This document shows positions 57,440 to 64,000 of a stretch of DNA of 64,000 nucleotides, in pieces. The translations under genes and the position numbers were made by a program. Below the pieces are notes generated by a model, which was not told where the DNA came from, ran no database searches, and saw only the letters and a list, made by a program, of their open reading frames with translations. Origin of the DNA: GCA-2718035 sp964435285 (GTDB lineage: Bacteria; Bacteroidota; Bacteroidia; Flavobacteriales; TMED113); NCBI GenBank assembly GCA_964435285.1, contig CAYSYA010000007.1, positions 1 to 64,000 on the forward strand, written 5' to 3'. The stretch's first letter is position 1. Every line of letters begins with the position of its first letter.

Positions 57440-58966
57440 TTATTCCCATTCTATTGTAGCGGGTGGTTTTGAACTGATGTCATATACAACTCTATTTACT
57501 CCTTTTACTCTGTTAATAATTTTATTTGAAACATCAGATAAAAAATCAGATGGCAAATGAGCCCAATCAGCTGTCATACCATCAGTAGATGTAACTGCAC
57601 GTAATGAAACAACATTTTCATAAGTTCTCTCGTCACCCATAACCCCAACTGTTCTTATAGGAAGAAACATTGCCCCAGCTTGCCATACTTTATCATATAA
57701 TTTATGTTTTACCAATGAATCTATAAATATATGATCAACCTCTCGCAGAATTTTAAGGTTTCTCTTATTTATCTCACCAATAATTCTTATTGAAAGACCT
57801 GGACCTGGAAATGGATGTCTATTTAATATTTTTTCATCTAAACCCAAACTCCTACCTACTTTTCTAACTTCATCTTTAAAAATTTCTCTTAATGGCTCTA
57901 TAATTTTTAAATTCATTTTTTCAGGTAATCCTCCAACGTTATGGTGAGATTTAATTTTTGCTGAAGGACCTCCTGTTGCAGAGATAGATTCAATTACATC
58001 TGGATACACTGTTCCTTGACCAAGCCACTTTACTCCTCCAATACATTTAGCTTTTGTTTCAAAAATTTCGACAAATTTATTACCAATTATTTTTCTTTTT
58101 AACTCTGGGTCAGAAACACCTTCTAATGCATCAAGAAACTCTTTTTCTGAATTTACACCTTGAATATTAAGGCCAATTGATTGGTAAGAATTTAAGACGT
58201 TCTCATATTCATTTTTTCTTAATAATCCATTATTGATAAAAAAACAAAATAAATTTTTACCTATTGCTTTATGTAGCAATAATGCAGCTACACTAGAATC
58301 AACTCCACCAGATAAACCTAATAATACTTTTTCATTACCAACCTGGTCTTTTATATCAGAAACTGATTTAGAAATAAATGAATCCATAGTCCAAGACTTA
58401 CTACACTTACAAATCTTTGATAAAAAATTATCTAAAATTTTAACTCCATCAATAGAGTGATAAACTTCTGGGTGAAATTGTAATCCATAAGTATTTTCAG
58501 AGTCAATTGAAAATCCGGCTATTTTAACTTCACTAGTACTAGCAATAATTTTATTTCCTTTTGAAATACTTGATATAGTATCACCATGAGACATCCAAAC
58601 TTGAGAATCAACATACACACCGCTTAATAAATCAGATTTTTCCACTTTGGTTAAATTTGCTCTACCATATTCTCTAATTTTAGATTTAATTATATTACCA
58701 CCAGATTGTAGAGCTAATAATTGAGCACCATAACAAAGACCTAAAATAGGAATTTTCCCTCTTATCTTTGATGTTTCAATATTAGGTGCATTACTATCTG
58801 TTACAGAGCATGGACCACCTGATAAAATGATTCCTTTTGTATTAGGGTCTATATTTGAAAAATTTGTAAATGGAATAATTTCAGAATAAACAGATAATTC
58901 TCTAACTCTTCTCGCAATTAATTGAGTGTATTGAGAACCAAAATCAATAATTGATATTTTTTCCAT
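57440..58966 (-). CDS. guaA: GMP synthase (glutamine-hydrolysing)
   Basis: A 508-aa enzyme that converts XMP to GMP. The N-terminal class I glutamine amidotransferase has Cys78 (GLCYGAQ) and the His165-Glu167 pair (LQFHPEVYH). The ATP-pyrophosphatase domain has the PP-loop LSGGVDSS (218-225), and the C-terminal dimerisation/XMP domain has HPFPGPGLSIRI and ends in KPPATIEWE, as in most GMP synthases. It lies 18 bp after bshC in the ftsY operon. Confidence 0.97.
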   Translation of the reverse strand: MEKISIIDFGSQYTQLIARRVRELSVYSEIIPFTNFSNIDPNTKGIILSGGPCSVTDSNAPNIETSKIRGKIPILGLCYGAQLLALQSGGNIIKSKIREYGRANLTKVEKSDLLSGVYVDSQVWMSHGDTISSISKGNKIIASTSEVKIAGFSIDSENTYGLQFHPEVYHSIDGVKILDNFLSKICKCSKSWTMDSFISKSVSDIKDQVGNEKVLLGLSGGVDSSVAALLLHKAIGKNLFCFFINNGLLRKNEYENVLNSYQSIGLNIQGVNSEKEFLDALEGVSDPELKRKIIGNKFVEIFETKAKCIGGVKWLGQGTVYPDVIESISATGGPSAKIKSHHNVGGLPEKMNLKIIEPLREIFKDEVRKVGRSLGLDEKILNRHPFPGPGLSIRIIGEINKRNLKILREVDHIFIDSLVKHKLYDKVWQAGAMFLPIRTVGVMGDERTYENVVSLRAVTSTDGMTADWAHLPSDFLSDVSNKIINRVKGVNRVVYDISSKPPATIEWE

Positions 58967-58984
58967 AGATAAATGTAATGTTTA

Positions 58985-60583
58985 TTAAAATCCTTTTAAA
59001 ATAATATAGCCACTTTCTAAACAATTTAATTTTTTAAAAAGGATTTTAAAAAAACCATCTCCGTGGTTTAAATAAAACTCAAAAAAACTTATCCCTCTCT
59101 CCTGAATAACATTTTTTGAGTAAACATCTAAATGTACTTTTGATAAGTTGTCAATAAATGAAGAATATTTTTTTTTTTGATATTTAATAACTTTTCTTTC
59201 TAGCTTTTTTAAATCTTTTTCAATTTTTTTACAAACTGCTAGAGAGTGAATATTTAAAGAATTATCAATTTTTTTTGTCTTTTTACTAATTGAATATTTT
59301 ATTTTATCAAAAAATTCTATTTCATTTTTTAAATTTATTTTAGTTTTCTTGTAAAATGATTTATAAACAAACTCATCATGAGAACAAAATAAATCTTTCA
59401 AATTAATTTTATTTTTTAACAAAAATTTAGAATGTTCAGATTTAAGATTCAAAACAAAAGATCTTAAAACTAAAATAGGAAATTGAATTTTCATTTTATC
59501 AAATAAATACTTGAACTGTAACCAATAGGAAATTTCAGTTGGACCACCAACATATGCAATATTTGGGAGAATTGATTCTTGATATAATGTACGTAAAATA
59601 ACATTTGGACTAAATCTTTCGGGATATTCATCAATTTCCTTTAGTATTTGAGTTTTAGACCATTTTTTTTTGCCATTTACAAGATGAAATATTTGGTTAT
59701 TCTTTACAATTCTAAATCTTTTTCCTTTATTAAAGTAAAATAAATTTATTTCTCTAGGTTTAATAATTGTTTTGTAAAACGAAGACAATTTATCAGACTG
59801 TTTAGTAGTATAATAAAAAGAAAATTGATTATTAATTTCAGATTTAAAATAGGGCTTAAAATGATTTTTTAAAATAATGTCATTAGAATCGAGTACTAAT
59901 AAACCATGTTTATGAAAAAAAAATGTTAAAATAGACCTAATGGCATTTGATAAATTATGATTATTGAGATGAGTTTTAAGTACTATATTTTTTAAATCTT
60001 TTTTATATGGGTATTCTTTAATTGAATTAAAAATATTTTCTATTAATAAGTTTAAGCTTTTTGTTTTTAAATTTCCAACAGGAGAATTATCATATTTTTT
60101 TTCCCACTTATAATTTTTATTTAAAAAATTAAAACAACTTATTTCTTCAAAATCATGATCTTCGGAGGCTAACCAAAAAATAGGAACAACGTTTTTTTTA
60201 GAGGCCTTAGAAATTTTAGATGATAAATTAATAATATTTACTACTTTATATATTAAAAAAAGTGGATTTGAAAATAAATTTAACTGATGACCGGCAGTAA
60301 TAGTAAATGTGTTTTCAGAAATTAAAGAGTCAATGTTGTAATTTATTTTTTTAAAATCTGAATTTATAAACTCTGTTTTTTTATATTGTTTTTTGAGAGA
60401 TTTTACTAAATCTTGTCTAATCTCTTTTGATAGTTTTTTTTTTCTTATTTGTTTAATTATGGCTTCTTTAGTAGGGAAAGAAGAAATAAATTGACTTATT
60501 TCTTTTTTTTTTGATTTATAATCTTTAATTAAATCAGAGAATATATTTAAATCATTAAAATCAATTATTTCTTTTTTAATCAT
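58985..60583 (-). CDS. bshC: bacillithiol biosynthesis cysteine-adding enzyme BshC
   Basis: A 532-aa protein with BshC landmarks: ITAGHQLNLFSNPLFLIYK (about 96-114), VPIFWLASEDHDFEEI (about 134-149) and the later RTLYQESILPNIAYVGGPTEISYWLQ (substrate-site region), plus the long coiled-coil-like C-terminal part. BshC joins cysteine to glucosamine-malate in the last step of bacillithiol synthesis. bshA and bshB are not in this window. The gene follows ftsY by 5 bp. Confidence 0.92.
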   Translation of the reverse strand: MIKKEIIDFNDLNIFSDLIKDYKSKKKEISQFISSFPTKEAIIKQIRKKKLSKEIRQDLVKSLKKQYKKTEFINSDFKKINYNIDSLISENTFTITAGHQLNLFSNPLFLIYKVVNIINLSSKISKASKKNVVPIFWLASEDHDFEEISCFNFLNKNYKWEKKYDNSPVGNLKTKSLNLLIENIFNSIKEYPYKKDLKNIVLKTHLNNHNLSNAIRSILTFFFHKHGLLVLDSNDIILKNHFKPYFKSEINNQFSFYYTTKQSDKLSSFYKTIIKPREINLFYFNKGKRFRIVKNNQIFHLVNGKKKWSKTQILKEIDEYPERFSPNVILRTLYQESILPNIAYVGGPTEISYWLQFKYLFDKMKIQFPILVLRSFVLNLKSEHSKFLLKNKINLKDLFCSHDEFVYKSFYKKTKINLKNEIEFFDKIKYSISKKTKKIDNSLNIHSLAVCKKIEKDLKKLERKVIKYQKKKYSSFIDNLSKVHLDVYSKNVIQERGISFFEFYLNHGDGFFKILFKKLNCLESGYIILKGF

Positions 60584-60588
60584 TATTA

Positions 60589-62316
60589 TTACTTTGAAAA
60601 AAGAGATTCAACAAATTGTTTTTTATCAAATAATTGAATATCATCTATAGATTCTCCAACACCAATATATTTAATTGGAATATTTAGCTGATCACATATT
60701 CCTATAACAACGCCTCCCTTTGCAGTGCCATCTAGTTTAGTTAAAGCTAAATAATTGATATCAATTACGTCTAAAAATCTTTTAGCTTGTTCTAAAGCAT
60801 TTTGACCTGTGGACGCATCTAATGCTAAAACTAGTTCATTTGGGGAGTTAGGTATAAGTTTATTGCATACATTTTTAATTTTAAGTAATTCATTCATTAA
60901 ATTAACTTTATTGTGAAGCCTACCTGCTGTATCAATTAACACATAATCTGCTTGTTTTGATAACGCTGATTGTATTGTATCAAAAACAACAGAAGCTGGA
61001 TCAGATCCTATTTTTTGTTTAACAATAGGAACTCCTACATTTTCAGCCCAAGAAGAAAGTTGTTCAATGGCCGCAGCTCTAAATGTATCTGCAGCCCCAA
61101 TTATAACTTGTTTTCCTTCATTTTTTAAAACATTAGCAAGTTTTCCAATTGTTGTAGTTTTACCAACACCATTAACACCGACAAACATAATTACGTATGG
61201 GTAATTTGTTGATTTATTTAAATTGAAATTTTCTTCTTTATCAATGGAAACAAGATTAACTATTTCATTTTTTAAAATATTTCTTAATTCTTCGTTGTCC
61301 ATGTAAGAATTTTTTGCAACATAAGATTCAACAGAGTCAATTATTTTTATTGTAGTTGAAACACCAATATCACATGAAATAAGTAATTCTTCTAAATCTT
61401 CAATAACATTGATGTCAATTTTATTTTTACTCGTAAAAAATCTATTTATCTTCCCCCAAAAACCTTCTTTTGTCTTTGTAATAGCATTATCTAACTTATT
61501 TTTTTTAGAAGAAGAATCAAAAAAACTACTTTTTTTATTTAAATCTGATTTTGATTCTATTTCTAAAATTTGTTCTGACACTGACTCAGGTTTTGACTCT
61601 GGATTAGGTTCTACAGGCACTGGCTTTGGTTCTGGCTCAGGTTCTGGCTCAGGTTCTGGTTCTGGCTCAGGATCTGGTTCTGGCTCAGGTTCTGGTTCTG
61701 GCTCAGTTTCTGGCTCAGGTTCTGTTTCTGGCTCAGGTTCTGGTTCTGGCTCAGGTTCTGATTCTGGCTCAGGTTCTGATTCTGGCTCAGGTTCTGGCTC
61801 AGGTTCTGGCTCAGGTTCTAGTTCTGACTCAGTTTCTGATTCTGTCTCAGTTTCTGATTCTGGCTCAGGTTCTGGTTCTGACTCAGGTTCTGATTCTGAC
61901 TCAGGTTCTGATTCTGGCTCAGGTTCTGGTTCTGACTCAGTTTCTGGTTCTGACTCAGGTTCTGATTCTGGCTCAGGTTCTGATTCTGGCTCAGGTTCTG
62001 ATTCTGGCTCAGGTTCTGATTCTGGCTCAGGTTCTGATTCTGACTCAGGTTCTGGTTCTGACTCAGTTTCTGGTTCTGACTCAGTTTCTGGTTCTGACTC
62101 AGGTTCTGGTTCTGACTCAGTTTCTGGTTCTGAATCAAGTTGATGTTTTGACTCAGATTCAAGTGACTGTTTTAATTGAAATTCTTCTGATAATATCTCA
62201 TTTGTTTGATTTTCATCAATTGAAACATTACTATGTTTCTTTAGAACAACATCTTTTTTATTTTCTAAAGATTTTTTTTTAGAGAAAAGTTGTTTAATTT
62301 TTTTAAAAAAAGCCAT
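60589..62316 (-). CDS. ftsY: SRP receptor FtsY with very long acidic Ser-Glu-Pro repeat linker
   Basis: A 575-aa protein. A short basic N-terminus (MAFFKKIKQLFSKKK) precedes an acidic linker whose core, about residues 62-230, is almost only Ser, Glu, Pro and Thr (SEPEPE/SEPETE units). The NG GTPase domain follows (about 275-575): FVGVNGVGKTTTIGKLA (P-loop about 379-386), GAADTFRAAAIEQL, LIDTAGRLHNK, LTKLDGTAKGG and IGVGESIDDIQLF. It docks SRP-ribosome complexes at the membrane. Many FtsY proteins of the phylum are near 320 aa, so the linker is the odd feature; E. coli FtsY also has an acidic N-terminal domain, but not one built of such repeats. It is preceded by DUF4295 and rpmG, the usual order. 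Confidence 0.93.
   Translation of the reverse strand: MAFFKKIKQLFSKKKSLENKKDVVLKKHSNVSIDENQTNEILSEEFQLKQSLESESKHQLDSEPETESEPEPESEPETESEPETESEPEPESESEPEPESEPEPESEPEPESEPEPESEPESEPETESEPEPEPESEPESESEPESEPEPEPESETETESETESELEPEPEPEPEPEPESEPEPESEPEPEPEPEPETEPEPETEPEPEPEPEPDPEPEPEPEPEPEPEPKPVPVEPNPESKPESVSEQILEIESKSDLNKKSSFFDSSSKKNKLDNAITKTKEGFWGKINRFFTSKNKIDINVIEDLEELLISCDIGVSTTIKIIDSVESYVAKNSYMDNEELRNILKNEIVNLVSIDKEENFNLNKSTNYPYVIMFVGVNGVGKTTTIGKLANVLKNEGKQVIIGAADTFRAAAIEQLSSWAENVGVPIVKQKIGSDPASVVFDTIQSALSKQADYVLIDTAGRLHNKVNLMNELLKIKNVCNKLIPNSPNELVLALDASTGQNALEQAKRFLDVIDINYLALTKLDGTAKGGVVIGICDQLNIPIKYIGVGESIDDIQLFDKKQFVESLFSK
61627..62133 (-). repeat. in-frame 6-bp-based tandem repeats in ftsY
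   Basis: On the + strand the tract is built from units such as ggttctggctca (12 bp) and ggttctgattctggctca (18 bp), with small variants. All unit lengths are multiples of 6 bp, so copy-number changes keep the frame. The bias leaves other frames open, which creates several false reading frames (GS-rich and QNQ-rich). Confidence 0.92.
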
Positions 62317-62363
62317 GAAGATTGAATTTAATAATGGCTAAATATAAAAAGAAGTTACGTTAT

Positions 62364-62519
62364 TTATTTATTTTCAAAAAAAGTTTTTAACTGATCCTTA
62401 GGAACAATTTCTTCTTTAAAATTATAAAAGCCAGTTTTTTCTGACCTAACCATTTTAATAGCCTTGGTAAAATCTTTTCCTCCTTTTTTTTGTAATGAAG
62501 CTACTACTTTTTTTGCCAT
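62364..62519 (-). CDS. DUF4295 small basic protein
   Basis: A 51-aa protein read directly from the sequence: MAKKVVASLQKKGGKDFTK, then AIKMVRSEKTGFYNFKEEIV, ending PKDQLKTFFENK. This is the DUF4295 family, which in Bacteroidota sits between rpmG and ftsY. Its position and basic N-terminus suggest a ribosome-associated role, which is inferred. It starts 5 bp after the rpmG stop; ftsY follows after 47 bp. Confidence 0.88.
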   Translation of the reverse strand: MAKKVVASLQKKGGKDFTKAIKMVRSEKTGFYNFKEEIVPKDQLKTFFENK

Positions 62520-62524
62520 AATAA

Positions 62525-62707
62525 TTATTTTATTTCCTTATGAATTGTATACTTCTTTAGGATTGGGTTATATTTTTTTATTTCTATTCTATCAGGTGTG
62601 TTTTTCTTATTTTTAGTAGTTACGTATCTAGATGTTCCCTTAACACCACTAGATTTATGTTCTGTACACTCTAAAATAACCTGAACTCTATTTCCTTTTT
62701 TTGCCAT
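62525..62707 (-). CDS. rpmG: 50S ribosomal protein L33
   Basis: A 60-aa protein with the L33 pattern (RVQVILECTEHKSSG ... SRYVTTKNKKNTPDRIEIKKYNP). Only one cysteine remains, and the second zinc pair is replaced (KKYTIHKEIK), so this is the zinc-free form. It opens the operon rpmG-DUF4295-ftsY-bshC-guaA-LysM. The usual partner rpmB (L28) is not found directly upstream, where the M1 peptidase gene ends instead. Confidence 0.94.
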   Translation of the reverse strand: MAKKGNRVQVILECTEHKSSGVKGTSRYVTTKNKKNTPDRIEIKKYNPILKKYTIHKEIK

Positions 62708-62779
62708 TTAATTTCCTTTATTGGAATGCAATTTTAAACAAAAAATAGGAATCAAGCAAAAAGATAAAGAAAAAATGAA

Positions 62780-64000
62780 TTACTTAATTTTTATCACATC
62801 TACTAAAAATAAGCTTTCAGTGATTTCAAAAAATGGAAAATTTAAGTTCTCAACTTCTATTTTTCTCCAATTATTTTGTGGATTAATCCAAACACGATTA
62901 TTTTTATTTTTCTTTATAAGAATTGGTAAATTAATATCAGATTTTGAATTCCAACGATAATTTAAAAACTTTTTATCTTTTTTTTCTGAAAAATAATACT
63001 CTAAAATTGGAAGACTCTTATTAAATAAATATTGATTAAAAAATGAGCTGAGATCAAAACCTGAGTAAGATTCAAAGTGCTTAATAACATGATTAGTATT
63101 AATGATTTTACTTCCAAAATTTATCTGTAAGTCTTTGATTGATCTGAACCAAAGATCATCGTTATTAAAGACTGTTCTTAAAGTATGTAGCATCCAAGAA
63201 CCTTTATAATACATGTCAGTTGAAGAAAAGAATTCTGATTTTATTGGCTCTTTATTTTTAATTTTTTGTTTTTGATAATCTAAATATGTAATCATCTTGT
63301 TATAACCATAAAATTCTTCAACATATAAAGCTTCTGCATAAGTAGCAAATGCCTCATGAATCCACATATCACTTTTACAGCCCATACTTACATTATTCCC
63401 CCACCATTCATGAGCTGTTTCATGAATTATAATAAAGTCAAAATCAATATTTGTAGGATAATTACCTAAATAACCTTTTTTATATTGATTACCATAAGCT
63501 ATACAGGTTTGATGCTCCATACCCAGGTATGGAGATTCAACTAATTTATAACCATCTGAGTAAAATGGATAAGGTCCAAATTTTTTTTCAAAAAAATTTA
63601 GCATAGGCTTCACCTGATTAAAATGATTAATTGCTTTGTCATAATTTTCTTTAAGAACATAATAATCAAGGCATAAAACACCCTCAACTCCATTTATAGT
63701 ATCAAAAAAATGTTTATAATCAGCAATATTTGCAGTTATGTTATAATGATTAATTGGATATGAGTTTTTCCAAACAAAAAGTTTTTTTTTTGAGTTGTTA
63801 ATTAGTGTATCTTTTTTTAATATTAAATTTCCATTAGAGACAAACATTAAATTATTTGGAACAGTTGCTGAAAACTTAATACTATCAGGTTCATCAAATA
63901 ATTTATCATGACTTGGCCACCATAAACTTGCTCCCTCACCCTGACAAGCAACACCGACCCAGTGATTATTAAACGAATCTTTTTTCCATACAAATCCACC
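62780..64000 (-). CDS. M1 family aminopeptidase, N-terminal part beyond the window
   Basis: The reading frame stays open to the window edge (64000) and encodes at least 406 aa. The N-terminal visible part (WVGVACQGEGASLWWPSHD) is from the substrate-binding beta domain. The exopeptidase motif appears as LGMEHQT, in place of GxMEN. The zinc site is HETAHEWWG with the third ligand Glu in HEAFATYAE, 18 residues on (HEXXH-X18-E). The C-terminal part (SDINLPILIKKNKNNRVWINPQNNW) is beta-rich. No T9SS domain follows. The ATG at 63847 is internal, not the start. The product is probably periplasmic and cleaves N-terminal residues from peptides. Confidence 0.92.
   Translation of the reverse strand, partial: GGFVWKKDSFNNHWVGVACQGEGASLWWPSHDKLFDEPDSIKFSATVPNNLMFVSNGNLILKKDTLINNSKKKLFVWKNSYPINHYNITANIADYKHFFDTINGVEGVLCLDYYVLKENYDKAINHFNQVKPMLNFFEKKFGPYPFYSDGYKLVESPYLGMEHQTCIAYGNQYKKGYLGNYPTNIDFDFIIIHETAHEWWGNNVSMGCKSDMWIHEAFATYAEALYVEEFYGYNKMITYLDYQKQKIKNKEPIKSEFFSSTDMYYKGSWMLHTLRTVFNNDDLWFRSIKDLQINFGSKIINTNHVIKHFESYSGFDLSSFFNQYLFNKSLPILEYYFSEKKDKKFLNYRWNSKSDINLPILIKKNKNNRVWINPQNNWRKIEVENLNFPFFEITESLFLVDVIKIK

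Noticed and set aside
61409..62282. Long + strand reading frames of Gly/Ser or Leu/Val/Gln repeats, and a minus-strand QNQ-rich frame
   Set aside because: They are by-products of the 6-bp-multiple repeat in ftsY, which keeps all frames open. ftsY itself has clear GTPase motifs and continues on both sides of the repeat.

Overview
The window is AT-rich, densely coded DNA from a member of Bacteroidota, most likely a marine flavobacterium of order Flavobacteriales. Several things point there: many secreted proteins with type IX secretion system (T9SS) C-terminal sorting domains, including the 'gliding motility-associated' type B domain; SprB-type adhesin repeats; Bacteroidota gene neighbourhoods (folP-cdaA, DUF1599-DoxX-tpiA-prmA, rpmG-DUF4295-ftsY, ftsK-lolA); bacillithiol synthesis gene bshC; and a TAnnTTTG-type promoter. 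The genus cannot be told from this sequence. Two runs of exactly 100 N (11648-11747 and 42996-43095) are assembly gaps, and both fall inside tandem repeats of secreted-protein genes.

Layout. 1-55: 3'-truncated tRNA-Ser(GCU). 94-2145 (-): PgpH-like 7TM HD phosphodiesterase. 2254-4166 (+): thiolase and NlpC/P60 endopeptidase. 4159-25372 (-): a 21-kb block of five tightly spaced T9SS cargo genes (about 2605, 1276, at least 1700, 773 and 666 aa), read from a recognisable promoter at 25420-25451. 25468-32877 (-): DUF1599, DoxX/BT_3928-like protein, OppB-type permease, tpiA, prmA and a 1017-aa unknown exported protein. 32933-36416 (+): folP, cdaA (c-di-AMP synthase) and a redoxin / haem-binding / copper-monooxygenase-like lipoprotein. 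36405-37469 (-): pyrD. 37581-42273 (+): two related T9SS type B cargo genes, then a terminator. 42325-44868 (-): five small secreted or membrane proteins of unknown function. 44943-52208 (-): an ADI-family hydrolase, ctlX, argS, ffh, folD, a TlpA-like thioredoxin and tRNA-Arg(ACG), likely one transcription unit. 52316-55952 (+): enoyl-CoA hydratase, ftsK, lolA-like. 55936-62707 (-): rpmG, DUF4295, ftsY, bshC, guaA and a LysM/PBP1 protein. 62780-64000 (-): C-terminal part of an M1 aminopeptidase, cut by the window end.

How the parts work together. The two T9SS cargo clusters look like a set of cell-surface filaments or adhesins built from a few interchangeable modules: SprB repeats, Cys-paired 'GC...DGSC' modules, calcium-binding 'DxDGDG' stretches, a roughly 70-aa 'YGxYxF' repeat, and a roughly 100-aa 'GDxIGxFF' module that appears eight times in three proteins and is nested inside SprB repeats in the largest one. 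The rest is mostly housekeeping. It includes both ends of c-di-AMP turnover (CdaA and PgpH), both SRP GTPases (Ffh, and an FtsY with a very long acidic repeat linker), and an arginine-themed operon that ends in a tRNA-Arg whose mature 5' end directly abuts the stop codon of the preceding gene. No rRNA, CRISPR array, insertion sequence, phage gene or intergenic stretch over 300 bp was seen.
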